Shown: positions 43,900 through 54,013, counted from the stretch's first letter. The stretch is 64,000 bases of DNA from Lysinibacillus macroides (GCF_001281525.1 NZ_LGCI01000014.1:138940-202939); one strand, 5' to 3'. Made by a program: numbers and translations. The notes: generated by a model from the sequence alone, not told the origin.

Positions 43900-45303
43900 C
43901 TACCAATTGGTGTGGAAAATGCCTTCTTGGTCACGTCGTTCATATGTGTGAGCACCAAAATAATCGCGCTGTGCCTGAAGCAGATTAGCATTAGAGGATC
44001 CAGTTCGATAGCTATCATAATAGGAAAGAGAAGCACTTAAGCAAGGTAAGGCAGTGCCTGATAGAATACCTTCACAAACCATTTTTCTTAATCCACTTTG
44101 ATAGTCCTTTGTTTTTTCGGCAAAATATGGCGCAATTAATAAATTAGCAAGCGCAGGTTGATTTTGATAAGCTTCGCTAATTACATTTAAAAATTCTGCT
44201 CGGATAATACAGCCACTACGGAAAATAAGCGCAATATCCTTTAATGGCAAGTTCCAGTTATAAAGCTCAGATGTCATTTTATATTGTGTAAACCCTTGTG
44301 CATAGGCACAAATTTTCCCCATATATAATGCTTGTCTTACAGATTCAATCCACCTATTTTTATCTAGGTCTTGAAGATGTTTTTTGTTAGGCCCTGCTAA
44401 AACCTTTTCCGCATGGACACGTTCCTCTTTTAACGCAGATATATAGCGAGCGAAGAGTGCCTCTGTAATAATGGATGTAGGAATGCCGTTATCAATGGAT
44501 TGCATACTTGTCCATTTTCCTGTCCCTTTTTGACCAGCTTTATCGAGAATCACATCAATTAATGGTAAGCCTGTTAGATCATCCTTTTTCCTTAAAATTT
44601 CCGCAGTAATTTCGATTAAATAACTTTTTAACTCACCTTGATTCCATGTTTCAAAAGTATCAGCAATTTCCTCAACCGATAGGCCTACATTTTCCCGTAA
44701 AAATGTATAGGCTTCTGCAATAAGCTGCATATCTGCATATTCAATACCATTATGCACCATTTTCACAAAATGCCCTGCACCCTCAGGACCAATATATGTG
44801 CAACATGGTGTGCCATCAGCTTGTGCCGCTATCTTTGTTAAAATAGGAGCAGCTTTTTCATAAATATCTTGATCGCCACCAGGCATAATCGAAGGGCCTG
44901 TTAACGCACCAATCTCTCCGCCTGAAATACCAATTCCTAAATATCCGATACCTTGTGCTTTTAGCTCATTGTATCTACGTTCAGTATCTTTATAGTGAGA
45001 GTTCCCACCATCCATAATAATATCGCCTTTTTCAAGGAGAGGCACTAAGGATTGAATCACCGAATCAATCGCCTTGCCTGCTGTCACCATTAGAAATACT
45101 TTACGAGGTTTTTCTAATGATTGTACAAAGTCTTCTAGGACATAGTAGGGCGTAAGCATTTGTCCTTCGACTTTTTCCAAAAGTTTATCCGTTAAATCCC
45201 TTGTATAATTATAGATCGATACATGTTCACCTTTATTGGCCATATTCAGAGCAAGATTACTACCCATAACGCCTAAACCAATAACACCTATTGTATTTAA
45301 CAT
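43900..45303 (-). CDS. gnd: 6-phosphogluconate dehydrogenase, decarboxylating
   Basis: This 467-residue enzyme of the pentose phosphate pathway oxidises 6-phosphogluconate to ribulose 5-phosphate and CO2 with NAD(P). An N-terminal nucleotide-binding GVIGLGVMGSNLALN, then MDGGNSHYKDT, GISGGEIGAL and catalytic KMVHNGIEYADMQ are present, as is the C-terminal YFGAHTYER. The length is normal. It is the last gene of the gluconate operon, 33 bases after gntP, and corresponds to gntZ of Bacillus. Confidence 0.95.
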   Translation of the reverse strand: MLNTIGVIGLGVMGSNLALNMANKGEHVSIYNYTRDLTDKLLEKVEGQMLTPYYVLEDFVQSLEKPRKVFLMVTAGKAIDSVIQSLVPLLEKGDIIMDGGNSHYKDTERRYNELKAQGIGYLGIGISGGEIGALTGPSIMPGGDQDIYEKAAPILTKIAAQADGTPCCTYIGPEGAGHFVKMVHNGIEYADMQLIAEAYTFLRENVGLSVEEIADTFETWNQGELKSYLIEITAEILRKKDDLTGLPLIDVILDKAGQKGTGKWTSMQSIDNGIPTSIITEALFARYISALKEERVHAEKVLAGPNKKHLQDLDKNRWIESVRQALYMGKICAYAQGFTQYKMTSELYNWNLPLKDIALIFRSGCIIRAEFLNVISEAYQNQPALANLLIAPYFAEKTKDYQSGLRKMVCEGILSGTALPCLSASLSYYDSYRTGSSNANLLQAQRDYFGAHTYERRDQEGIFHTNW

Positions 45304-45336
45304 TTTTTTCGCTCCTTTAGTAGATGTTGATGATTG

Positions 45337-46683
45337 TTATACAAATAAACTAAGTAATAAAATAAAACCTAGTCCAGCTACGGATACAATTGTTTCTAGT
45401 AATGTCCATGTTGCAAATGTTTCCTTCATGCTTAAGCCAAAATATTCTTTAAACATCCAAAAGCCTGCATCATTTACATGGGAAGCAATTAAGCTTCCTG
45501 CTCCTGTAGCAAGAACGACCAATGCAAGATTAACATCACTTTGACCTAGCATTGGGATAACAAGTCCTGCTGTTGTTAACGCAGCAACTGTAGCAGACCC
45601 TAATGAAATACGTAAAATTGCAGCGATCATCCACGCAAGTAAAATAGGTGATAACGTAGTGCCATTAAATAGTTCGGCTACATAGTCACCAACGCCGCCA
45701 TTAATCAGCACTTGTTTGAAGGCGCCACCACCACCAATAATTAAAAGCATCATCCCGATATGCAGGATAGCTGTTGTACAGGATTCCATTACTTGTTTAA
45801 TTGGAATATTTCTTGCTACCCCCATCGTATAAACTGCAACTAATAAGGAGATTAACATGGCAGTACCAGCCTCTCCAATAAAACGGATAGCTGCTAATAG
45901 CGTGTTATCCTCAAAGCCTATTGTTTTTTGTAACAACGTAATAACTGTGGCAATCGACATTAAAATAACAGGTAATAATGCAGTGAAAACACTGATACCA
46001 AAGCTGGGTGTTTCTTCTATTTTAAATGTTTTTTGCTCACCTAAAGATTCAATATTTCCCTCCTTGTTGAAGGATTCAGGTACTAGCTTTTTTGCCACCT
46101 TTGTAAAGAGCGGTCCGGCTAAAATAACAGTTGGAATGGCAATAATAAATCCGTAAAGTAATACTTCGCCAATATTCGCTCCAAATTCTCCAGCAATTAC
46201 GGTAGGGCCTGGATGTGGTGGTAAAAATCCATGTGTAACAGATAAGGCTGCTGTCATGGGAATACCGAGATATAGAATGGAAACCTTTAATTCTCTTGAA
46301 ATGGCAAAGACAATGGGAATTAATAACACTAGCCCTACTTCAAAGAACAAAGCGATACCAATAATAAATGATGCTGCTACAACAGCCCATTGAATATTCT
46401 TTTCCCCAAATTTATTAACAAGTGTCATGGCGATACGCTGTGCACCACCTGCATCAGCAATTAATCGACCTAGCATAGCACCTAAACCAAATATTAATGC
46501 TAGGTGACCAAGTGTTCCGCCCAAGCCAGCTTCAATTGTTGGCACAATTTCTGTTAAAGGCATGCCAAGAGCTAAAGCCACGCCAAACGATACGATGATT
46601 AATGAAATAAAAGTATTTAGTTTAAAGCCCATGATTAAAATTAATAGTGCAATAATTCCAATACCGACAATAACTAATGGCAT
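45337..46683 (-). CDS. gntP: Gluconate permease
   Basis: This 448-residue integral membrane transporter of the GntP family has about 12-14 helices. Family segments are GLGGTLGHLALIFGLGAMLG near residue 53 and THGFLPPHPGPTVIAGEFGAN near residue 150, plus a late SLIASHVNDAGFW. It carries gluconate into the cell by proton symport. It lies between gntK and gnd, and shares the operon and the GntR operator upstream. Confidence 0.95.
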   Translation of the reverse strand: MPLVIVGIGIIALLILIMGFKLNTFISLIIVSFGVALALGMPLTEIVPTIEAGLGGTLGHLALIFGLGAMLGRLIADAGGAQRIAMTLVNKFGEKNIQWAVVAASFIIGIALFFEVGLVLLIPIVFAISRELKVSILYLGIPMTAALSVTHGFLPPHPGPTVIAGEFGANIGEVLLYGFIIAIPTVILAGPLFTKVAKKLVPESFNKEGNIESLGEQKTFKIEETPSFGISVFTALLPVILMSIATVITLLQKTIGFEDNTLLAAIRFIGEAGTAMLISLLVAVYTMGVARNIPIKQVMESCTTAILHIGMMLLIIGGGGAFKQVLINGGVGDYVAELFNGTTLSPILLAWMIAAILRISLGSATVAALTTAGLVIPMLGQSDVNLALVVLATGAGSLIASHVNDAGFWMFKEYFGLSMKETFATWTLLETIVSVAGLGFILLLSLFV

Positions 46684-46703
46684 ATATGTTCCTCCTCTGA
46701 AGC

Positions 46704-48239
46704 TTATTTATTTAAGTTTCTTTGATAATCGGCAATAGCTGTATAGTCATCTGTTAATAGTCGTGAAAGACGTATAAAAATAGGCAGTAGCTGTCTATAT
46801 TCCTTTACAGCTTCTTCTTTTGGTGTATGTTTATACGTATCACCGATCATCTCAGCAACAATTTCAAAGGAATCAATTTTTCCAGTAGCATATAAGCCTA
46901 AAATGCAAGCACCTAAACAGGAGCTTTCATAGCTTTCAGGCACGACTACATCTGATTCAAAAATATCTGCCATCATTTGTCGCCAAATTTCAGAGCGTGA
47001 GAAGCCTCCTGTTGCTTGAATACGAGTGACAGGGCCTTCCATACATTCAAGTAAAGCTAAATAAACCGTATAGAGATTATAAATAACCCCTTCTAGGGCA
47101 GCTCGAATCATATGCTCTTTTTTATGGGACATGGTTAAGCCGAAAAATGAACCGCGTACATCTGGATTCCATAAAGGTGCCCGTTCGCCTGATAAATATG
47201 GATGGAATAGTAATCCATCAGCACCAGGTCTAACACGTTCGGCAATTTTCGTTAATACTTCGTATGGATCAATGCCCAATCTTTTAGCTGTTTCAATTTC
47301 AGAAGAAGCAAATTCATCTCGAATCCAGCGGAAAATCATACCGCCATTGTTGACAGGTCCGCCAATAACCCAATGATTCTCTGTTAAGGCATAGCAGAAA
47401 ATTCTACCTTTCACATCTGTCTTTGGTTTATCAATAATTGTACGAATCGCACCACTTGTGCCAATTGTGACAGCGATCTCTCCTTCTTTGATGGCATTGA
47501 CTCCTAAATTGGATAGGACACCATCACTTGCACCAATGATAAAAGGTGTTTGTGGGTTAATGCCAATTTGTTTTGCTAACTTAGCATTGCAGTTAGTAAA
47601 TTGCTTAGTTGTTGGCACAAGCGTAGATAATTGCGCTTTTGTAATACCTGCAACTGTTAATGCGGCTTCATCCCAATCTAATGTATGAAGATTCATCATA
47701 CCCATAGCTGAAGCTAATGAATAATCGACCACATATTGATCGAAAAACTTTTTAAAAATGTATTCTTTAATGCCAATATATTTTTTTGTTTTACTTGCTA
47801 TTTCAGGGTATTCATTGACAAGCCATGTAATTTTACTTAACGGTGACATTGGATGAATAGGTGTACCTGTTCTTTTATAAATTTCATGTCCATTCCATTC
47901 ATCTTTAATTTTATGTGCCCATGCTTCGCTACGATTATCTGCCCATGTAATAACAGGCGTTAATGGCTGATCGTCTTCATCTATGGCAATAACACTATGC
48001 ATAGCACTACTAAAGGAAATAAATAAAAGCGGCTTGTCCGAATGATCTTTTATAATATTTTTAATAGCTTGAAGGACAGCATGAAAAATTTCATCTGGAT
48101 TTTGCTCAGCTGTTGAAATATCAGGTGTATGAAGCGGATATCCAATATTCTCATGTTGAATTACTTTGCCTTGCTCACTGAATAGAACAGCTTTTGTGCT
48201 TGTAGTCCCGATATCGACCCCTAACATATAGCTAGTCAT
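46704..48239 (-). CDS. gntK: Gluconokinase
   Basis: This 511-residue FGGY-family sugar kinase has an N-terminal phosphate-binding LGVDIGTTSTKAVLF, middle IGASDGVLSNLGVNAI and VTIGTSGAIR, and a late GGFSRSEIWRQMMADIF. It converts gluconate to 6-phosphogluconate with ATP, feeding the dehydrogenase encoded two genes on. I start at ATG 48239, about 11 bases after AAAGGAGT; a TTG at 48251 overlaps that site. The gene overlaps the end of gntR by 8 bases. Confidence 0.93.
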   Translation of the reverse strand: MTSYMLGVDIGTTSTKAVLFSEQGKVIQHENIGYPLHTPDISTAEQNPDEIFHAVLQAIKNIIKDHSDKPLLFISFSSAMHSVIAIDEDDQPLTPVITWADNRSEAWAHKIKDEWNGHEIYKRTGTPIHPMSPLSKITWLVNEYPEIASKTKKYIGIKEYIFKKFFDQYVVDYSLASAMGMMNLHTLDWDEAALTVAGITKAQLSTLVPTTKQFTNCNAKLAKQIGINPQTPFIIGASDGVLSNLGVNAIKEGEIAVTIGTSGAIRTIIDKPKTDVKGRIFCYALTENHWVIGGPVNNGGMIFRWIRDEFASSEIETAKRLGIDPYEVLTKIAERVRPGADGLLFHPYLSGERAPLWNPDVRGSFFGLTMSHKKEHMIRAALEGVIYNLYTVYLALLECMEGPVTRIQATGGFSRSEIWRQMMADIFESDVVVPESYESSCLGACILGLYATGKIDSFEIVAEMIGDTYKHTPKEEAVKEYRQLLPIFIRLSRLLTDDYTAIADYQRNLNK

Positions 48240-48960
48240 CTTGTGCTTCAACTCCTTTAGATAGCATTTGAGATCTCCATAAATCTTCTACCTTACCTTG
48301 GACATCATCGAAGTTTTCATGCAAGGATTTAATCATAAGCTTTCTATCCTTTGTTTTAATAGCATCAATGTACAATTCATGGTTTTTAATAATCCGATCA
48401 AAATCTTCATATTTTTCTTTAAAGCGCATCCGCATTGATAGCAGAATAAAACCTTCCATTACTGGCTTTAGGTTATTCCAAATCATGGTGATATAAGAGT
48501 GTCCAATGGAGCGAATAATGGCTTCATGGAACAGTATATCCTGATAAGAAAATTCATCAGCGTCATTATATTTTATGGCAACCTTCATCATTTCTAAGGT
48601 TTTACTAAGCTCCATGGCTAGGTTAGTTGTATCTATTTTGATAAGGCGTTCAAACACAAATGTTTCAATCAATAAACGCACATCATAAATTTCTTCAATT
48701 TCTTTTTCTGACAAGCCTAGTACAACAGCGCCTGTTTTTTCTAAGCGGATAATATTTTCAGATGACAGTGTTCTTAATGCTTCACGGATAGGTGAACGGC
48801 TTACTTCAAAATCAGCAGCCAATTTATTTTCAGAAAGAATGGTACCGCTTTCAATTATGCCTGCAATAATCCGCATTCTAAGTTCATATGCGACGCGATC
48901 TCCTGTCGAAGCCTTAGAAAGCCATTTTTGTGGATATAAATAGTCCTTAGATTCGCTCAT
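48232..48960 (-). CDS. gntR: Gluconate operon repressor, GntR family
   Basis: This 242-residue FadR-subfamily GntR regulator has a winged helix at about residues 16-75 (AYELRMRIIAGIIESGTILSENKLAADFEVSRSPIREALRTL) and a helical ligand domain with metal-binding-type histidines (ILFHEAIIRSIGH). In Bacillus it represses its own operon and is released by gluconate. I start at ATG 48960 after AAAGGTGAT; the extra 13 upstream codons run into the operator. It is the first gene of gntR-gntK-gntP-gnd. Confidence 0.92.
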   Translation of the reverse strand: MSESKDYLYPQKWLSKASTGDRVAYELRMRIIAGIIESGTILSENKLAADFEVSRSPIREALRTLSSENIIRLEKTGAVVLGLSEKEIEEIYDVRLLIETFVFERLIKIDTTNLAMELSKTLEMMKVAIKYNDADEFSYQDILFHEAIIRSIGHSYITMIWNNLKPVMEGFILLSMRMRFKEKYEDFDRIIKNHELYIDAIKTKDRKLMIKSLHENFDDVQGKVEDLWRSQMLSKGVEAQDD

Positions 48961-48985
48961 AATATCACCTTTTTTATTTTTAAGT

Positions 48986-49003
48986 ATACTTGTATACAAG
49001 TAT
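48986..49003. promoter_or_regulatory. GntR operator
   Basis: ATACTTGTATACAAGTAT is a perfect 18-bp palindrome 25 bases upstream of gntR and matches the known operator of the Bacillus gluconate operon. Confidence 0.9.
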
Positions 49004-49242
49004 TATAGCCAAAAAGAAAATAGGATTGCAAGGATCTTAAAAAATTTTTTCAAACTTTTGGGAATGATAATAAGTAAAGATACGCCAATATATTTACCCT
49101 AAATAATGACTTTTTATGTCTAACAAGAGAAGCATCCAAAGCTTTTATTCATAAAATTTCTAGTCATGGGCAAACTTTAGGGATGAAAGGTTTATAAACC
49201 AAATGGCTCTATAACCTTTCAAATAATCAATGGAGGATGGTT

Positions 49243-49443
49243 ATGTCAAATATGAAGAACAATCGTAACAGTGCAAAAGTCAATGGGGCGAGAAGTGCAA
49301 GCAAAAGCAACCATCATCACCAAAAGCTTCAGCAGGGGGAGTTTGGATCTGAATTTGAGCTTGATAATGTAAATAACTTAGCCCAAATGCGAGAGAAAAC
49401 AGATACCAAACAACCTGTAAGCGAGCGAACTGCATGGCACTAA
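49243..49443 (+). CDS. Probable gamma-type small acid-soluble spore protein
   Basis: This 66-residue, highly polar protein is rich in Asn, Lys, Gln and Ser. The GEFGSEFELDN segment near residue 33 resembles the GQFGTEFASETN repeat of gamma-type spore proteins, which store amino acids in spores. I start at ATG 49243, six bases after TGGAGG; the ATG at 49237 abuts that site. A single repeat is unusual. A different small polar protein is possible. Confidence 0.5.
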   Translation: MSNMKNNRNSAKVNGARSASKSNHHHQKLQQGEFGSEFELDNVNNLAQMREKTDTKQPVSERTAWH

Positions 49444-49606
49444 GATATATTTGACGGCTATTCAACACATTGAGAAGAAGGACTAAGGTGTATGCCTTAG
49501 TTCCTTTTTATAACCTGGGAAATAATATGTGGTGTTCTTCAGGTTATATTTTTTGAATTGTTTATAATACTATATTTAGAACATTTAACTTTTTTAAGAA
49601 GGGAAG

Positions 49607-49894
49607 ATGGATAAAGTGGCGAAACACTCAGATACAAGTTGGAAGCAAGATCATCCTAGTACATTGTTTAGTAATTCTGTTCAAAAAGCCGATCGTTTGT
49701 TAAAGCATGCGAAATCACACCCAGAGGAGATAGCGATAGAGCATGCCTTTAATCAAATAGAGCATGCGGAAAATGCGCGTGTCAATGCAGAACAATATGG
49801 TGAACATTTAGATACAGTGCAGCAAAACAAAGAATACCTAGCGCAGATTAAGCAGCAATTACATGAAATGAAGGAAAACATAACAGGGCAATAA
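49607..49894 (+). CDS. Small helical protein, DUF2524/YtzC-like
   Basis: This 95-residue charged protein is predicted to be two long helices (ADRLLKHAKSHPEEIAIEHAFNQIEHAENARVNAEQYG; LDTVQQNKEYLAQIKQQLHEM). It vaguely recalls the YtzC (DUF2524) family of Bacillus in size and heptad pattern; I am not certain. It has an AAGGGAAG ribosome site close to ATG 49607, and a GTG at 49616 would be better spaced. Its neighbour is another small, probably spore-related protein. Confidence 0.5.
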   Translation: MDKVAKHSDTSWKQDHPSTLFSNSVQKADRLLKHAKSHPEEIAIEHAFNQIEHAENARVNAEQYGEHLDTVQQNKEYLAQIKQQLHEMKENITGQ

Positions 49895-50061
49895 AATGTA
49901 GAGAGGCTTAAGTCCAAATAGATGGGCTTAAGCCTTTAATGCTTATTGCAAATATTCTTATGTGTAATGACATTATTTTTACATAAATAGGGATTACTAT
50001 TATGCAGGAACCTCATCTATACTTATAGATGTTTACTATAAAGCTAGAGGAGTGGTCTCTA

Positions 50062-50187
50062 TTGAAATGGATTTCCGAAAATAAGAAGATGTTTGTATTT
50101 TTAATAATTATCGTCATTATTATTGCTGGTGTACTTGATATTCAATATAAAGGGTTGTTTTATCAGCTTTTGATGAAGTTATTGTAA
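50062..50187 (+). CDS. Small single-pass membrane protein (41 residues)
   Basis: A TTG start at 50062 lies nine bases after AGAGGAG. The product LKWISENKKMFVFLIIIVII... has a charged front, one clear transmembrane helix (residues 11-25) and an amphipathic tail. Short membrane peptides of this layout are common in Bacillus. It is below usual annotation size. No partner is visible, and a small toxin or sporulation peptide is possible. Confidence 0.5.
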   Translation: MKWISENKKMFVFLIIIVIIIAGVLDIQYKGLFYQLLMKLL

Positions 50188-50354
50188 AGGCATGTGGAAA
50201 AAGTCGTATTTGCTCTGTGCAAGTACGGCTTTTTGAATGAGATGGATAGCATATGGCCATTGAAGGTTGACAAAAATTTTTTGTTCTAAAGTGCAACCAA
50301 TTTTAAAGATTTTCTACTTTAATAAGTAACAGTGAATAAAAGGAGAAGAAATGT

Positions 50355-50911
50355 ATGGAAGATGAAAAAATAGTTGCTCTCTATATCCAACGCTCCCAAC
50401 AAGCTATTGTGGAAACGAAGGATAAATACGGTGCTTACTGTAAGGTGATAGCAAGGAATATTTTGTCAAGCTATAGAGATATTGAAGAATGTGAAAATGA
50501 TACATATCTGGCAGCTTGGCATACAATACCCCCAACCATACCGAAAAGACTAGCAGTGTTTCTAGGCAAAATTATGCGTAATATAGCACTTGATAGATAT
50601 AGCTATAATACAGCTAAAAAGAGAAATCCTGAATTTAATATGATATTAGCCGAGCTGGAAGAGTGTATTGCCTCTCCATATACGGTTGAAACAGAGTATG
50701 AGGCTGGCGAAATAGCAAAGTATATTAGTCAATTTTTATATACGATAGATCAGCAATCCCGTAATTTATTTATTCATAGGTATTGGTATTCTTATTCCAT
50801 TGCTGAGCTTGCAATACATTTTCAAATGAGTAGTAGCAAGGTGAAACTAGATTATTTAGGACGCGTAATAAACTAAGATTTTATTTGGAAGAGGAGGGGA
50901 TTCAATTATGA
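50355..50911 (+). pseudogene. Sigma-70-family factor, frameshifted near its end
   Basis: This is a small ECF-like sigma factor. Region 2 covers about residues 20-80 (YRDIEECENDTYLAAWHTIPP) and region 4 starts at 120 (LYTIDQQSRNLFIHRYWYSYSIAELAIHFQMSSSKVK). After KVK the current frame ends wrongly at 50876. In the next frame the expected ending RLFRTRNKLRFYLEEEGIQL follows directly and stops at 50911, overlapping the anti-sigma start as ATGA. Loss of one A from the run at 50844-50846 explains it. As read, the DNA-binding end of region 4 is cut. Confidence 0.8.
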
Positions 50912-51849
50912 AGAAAGAGGATTTATATAAAGAGATTGGCTTAATTGATGAAGATTTAATTGAAGCGGCTGGTCGAGAGAAAATAAAGAGAACAAATTTA
51001 CCTAAAAAGTGGATAGCTATAGCTATATGTTTGATGATTATCAGTTCTATTTCCACAGCCTCATTAGCAGCGGTTTACTATAAAAATCAAAATGCGGAGC
51101 TTTATATTCGTTATTTAACAACAGAAAATATAGAGTTAATGCCAGTTACACAATATGATGCTGATAAGTTTTTAAAGGCTTTAGATAGTGATAATGACGA
51201 GTATATTTATATAGCGATTAATAGGTTAGTTGAAAGCTTTAATAATCAAAAGATGAGAAAGAAGGCACTTACAAAAATTAAGCCTTTTATGCAAGATGAT
51301 AATGGAAAAATTGCTGATGCGGCGGCTTTTGCAGTGGATATTTTATCACAAAAATTTCAAAGTCCATATGTATATAAATTGGCAGATGATAGTATCATAT
51401 TTACATTATTTAATAATTATTCGGATTATGGTAGTCAAAATGTTCTTTGGCGTATTAAAGAGAATAGGCTTGAAACCAGTGTTAGCTTTTCAACGCCATC
51501 AATGTATATTAAAGAAATCATTCCTTCGCCAGATCGGAATTTAGTCGCAATTGTCACCAATTCTAATAAAAGTGATTTTGTGGAGATACTTAATATTGAA
51601 GAAGGGCTGGGAAGTCCTGAATTAATAGAGTCGGCAAGGGTCAAATACGGGGCACAAAAAGAATTAACTACGTGGATTCGCATGGACCATGAAAGCTATA
51701 GCTATGCAGATCATCTTGTATGGAAGAACAATGATACATTAGAATTTAGAGGAAGCCTTTCATATGAAGATACAGCTCTTATTGAAAACGTAGTAGTAAG
51801 CTATATAGTGAGTCGTAAGGAATTAACTGTTAAAAAATATGGAGAATAA
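50908..51849 (+). CDS. Probable anti-sigma/sensor partner of the sigma factor
   Basis: This 313-residue single-pass membrane protein has a cytoplasmic front of about 33 residues (KKEDLYKEIGLIDEDLIEAAG, typical of Firmicute anti-sigma partners), a transmembrane helix at 34-54, and a long outside part that includes a helical-repeat-like region and a beta-rich end. It would hold the sigma factor until a signal arrives. The start overlaps the intended sigma stop. A hairpin at 51908-51938 lies downstream. The function is inferred from context and layout. Confidence 0.65.
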   Translation: MKKEDLYKEIGLIDEDLIEAAGREKIKRTNLPKKWIAIAICLMIISSISTASLAAVYYKNQNAELYIRYLTTENIELMPVTQYDADKFLKALDSDNDEYIYIAINRLVESFNNQKMRKKALTKIKPFMQDDNGKIADAAAFAVDILSQKFQSPYVYKLADDSIIFTLFNNYSDYGSQNVLWRIKENRLETSVSFSTPSMYIKEIIPSPDRNLVAIVTNSNKSDFVEILNIEEGLGSPELIESARVKYGAQKELTTWIRMDHESYSYADHLVWKNNDTLEFRGSLSYEDTALIENVVVSYIVSRKELTVKKYGE

Positions 51850-52262
51850 ATATATCTTAATATAATGATATTGTTTTTAAAAAATAATATTACAGAAAAA
51901 TAAATAGAGGCATCTGACGGAATAGATAAAGATGCTTGGGATGTTTTTAAAAAAATAGAGGGGAATAGTGTTAAAAGATTAATTCAAAATAGCTGTTTCT
52001 TGATAAAATTCTTATGAATATGGAGCTAGTTTAGAAAAAAGGCGATCTCCTTGTTTTTATGTTATTATATAGATATAACAACATAAAGAATTGGTTTATA
52101 TCAAAATGTCAACTATTTAGCTGCCGATAATTTCATATCATCTAAATTACCTATAAAATAATAGGAGGTTTTTTGCTTGAATTATGAATAGAAAGGCTCG
52201 AAAAAAACGGATAAGCCTCATATAAATTGTTGATATTTTATTCTTGAATTAATTGTGATAAA
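51850..52262. other. Intergenic region upstream of mqo
   Basis: About 400 AT-rich bases have no credible gene. A hairpin (AGGCATCT and AGATGCTT, about 51908-51938) may end the anti-sigma transcript. Nothing else is recognisable. Confidence 0.4.
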
Positions 52263-52359
52263 CTGCAAGAAGGTAATAATTGATACAGAAATGGTGTGCT
52301 CCACGGTTACTCCAAGGCTTACTGTACTTCTAAGCAGGAGAGCTTACATCCTTTCTGCA
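52263..52359 (+). promoter_or_regulatory. Possible structured leader upstream of mqo
   Basis: Nested pairings are visible: outer CTGCAAGAAGG (52263-52273) with CCTTTCTGCA (52350-52359, two mismatches); middle GTGTGCTC (52294-52301) with GAGC-ACAT (52340-52349); inner GCTTA (52317-52321) with TAAGC (52331-52335). The stretch is richer in G and C than its surroundings. It does not match a riboswitch class I know. A cis-regulatory RNA is possible, and so is chance. Confidence 0.4.
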
Positions 52360-52385
52360 AATCTTAATATATAAGGAAGGTAAAA

Positions 52386-53867
52386 ATGAGTAACAGACAA
52401 ATTAAATCAGATGTTATCTTAATTGGTGCCGGAATCATGAGTGCAACTTTGGGAACACTGCTCAAAGAATTAGCACCAGATTGGAAAATTACAGTGTTCG
52501 AAAAGCTAGAAAAAGCAGGAGAAGAAAGTTCTCATGAGTTGAACAATGCGGGAACTGGACATGCTGCGCTATGTGAGTTGAACTATACTTCTGAGAAAAA
52601 AGATGGATCCATTGATATCAAAAAAGCGATTAATGTGAATGAGCAGTTCCAAGTTTCAAAGCAATTTTGGTCGTATCTTGTAAACAATAAGTTGATTGCT
52701 AATCCACAAGACTTCATTATGCCTCTACCACACATGAGTTTAGTACAGGGAAAAGAAAATGTTGAATTCCTAAAAAAACGTTATGAAACGATGAAGAAAA
52801 ATCCATTATTTGAGGGAATGGAATTTTCTGATGATCCTGCAACACTAAAAAATTGGATTCCATTGATTATGGAGAATCGTCCAGCAGATGAAGACATTGC
52901 TGCAACGAAAATCGATGCGGGTACAGATGTTAACTTTGGTGCTTTAACACGTATGTTATTCGATCATTTAAAAACACAAGATGTTGATATTAACTACAAT
53001 CATAGTGTTGAAAGCTTAAAACAAAACAGTGATGGTTCATGGGAAGTGCATGTTCATGATTTAGATGGCTGTAAAATGGAATATCACACAGCCAACTTTG
53101 TTTTCCTTGGCGCTGGTGGAGGAAGCTTAGAGTTGCTACAAAAATCGGGTATTCCTGAAGGAAAACATATTGGTGGATTCCCTATTAGCGGTCTATTTTT
53201 AGCATGTAAAAATCAAGAGGTTGCTAATCAGCACCATGCAAAAGTATATGGAAAAGCAAAAGTTGGTGCGCCACCAATGTCTGTTCCACATCTCGATACA
53301 CGTTATATTGATAATAAAAAATCATTATTATTTGGACCATTCGCAGGTTTCTCACCAAAGTTCTTAAAAACAGGTTCAAATATGGATTTATTTGCTTCTG
53401 TAAAACCGCATAATATTGCAACATTACTAGCAGCAGGCGTTAAAGAAATGGCATTAACGAAATACTTAATCCAACAGCTTATGCTGTCAAAAGAGCAACG
53501 CATGGAAGAATTACGTGAATTTATTCCAAATGCAAAAAGTGATGATTGGGACATTATTGTAGCTGGTCAACGTGTACAAGTTATTAAAGATACAGAAGCA
53601 GGCGGTAAAGGAACACTTCAATTTGGTACAGAGGTTGTAAGTGCTGCTGATGGCTCAATTGCAGCGTTACTAGGAGCTTCACCAGGTGCGTCTACAGCTG
53701 TACATGTTATGCTTGAGGTTATCAATAAATGTTTCCCACAACAAATAAAAGAATGGGAACCAAAAATTAAAGAAATAATTCCATCTTATGGATTATCTTT
53801 AGCAGAAAACCCAGAGCTTTTAAAAGAAGTGAATGAAACTACAGATCAAGCACTTCAGTTAAAATAA
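52386..53867 (+). CDS. mqo: Malate:quinone oxidoreductase
   Basis: This 493-residue membrane-associated FAD enzyme oxidises malate to oxaloacetate and passes electrons to menaquinone, linking the TCA cycle to respiration. N-terminal FAD-binding [34 protein letters not shown] near residue 50, [16 protein letters not shown] near 240 and the C-terminal [16 protein letters not shown] are all diagnostic. The length is normal. It has its own terminator and a possibly structured leader. Confidence 0.95.
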   Translation: MSNRQIKSDVILIGAGIMSATLGTLLKELAPDWKITVFEKLEKAGEESSHELNNAGTGHAALCELNYTSEKKDGSIDIKKAINVNEQFQVSKQFWSYLVNNKLIANPQDFIMPLPHMSLVQGKENVEFLKKRYETMKKNPLFEGMEFSDDPATLKNWIPLIMENRPADEDIAATKIDAGTDVNFGALTRMLFDHLKTQDVDINYNHSVESLKQNSDGSWEVHVHDLDGCKMEYHTANFVFLGAGGGSLELLQKSGIPEGKHIGGFPISGLFLACKNQEVANQHHAKVYGKAKVGAPPMSVPHLDTRYIDNKKSLLFGPFAGFSPKFLKTGSNMDLFASVKPHNIATLLAAGVKEMALTKYLIQQLMLSKEQRMEELREFIPNAKSDDWDIIVAGQRVQVIKDTEAGGKGTLQFGTEVVSAADGSIAALLGASPGASTAVHVMLEVINKCFPQQIKEWEPKIKEIIPSYGLSLAENPELLKEVNETTDQALQLK

Positions 53868-53894
53868 AGGTAACTTATGTAAGCGTTTCTATAT

Positions 53895-53935
53895 GGAACC
53901 TTCAATCTTTTAAAGATTGAGGGTTCCATTTTTAT
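53895..53935 (+). terminator. Terminator of mqo
   Basis: Arms 53895-53909 and 53913-53927 pair over 15 bases with one wobble; ATTTTTATTT follows. Confidence 0.9.
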
Positions 53936-54013
53936 TTGATGGAAAATAGCTTATATTATTATATATATTAAAATAGTCTGTAAAATATACCATTTATTTA
54001 AAAGGAGGACCCA

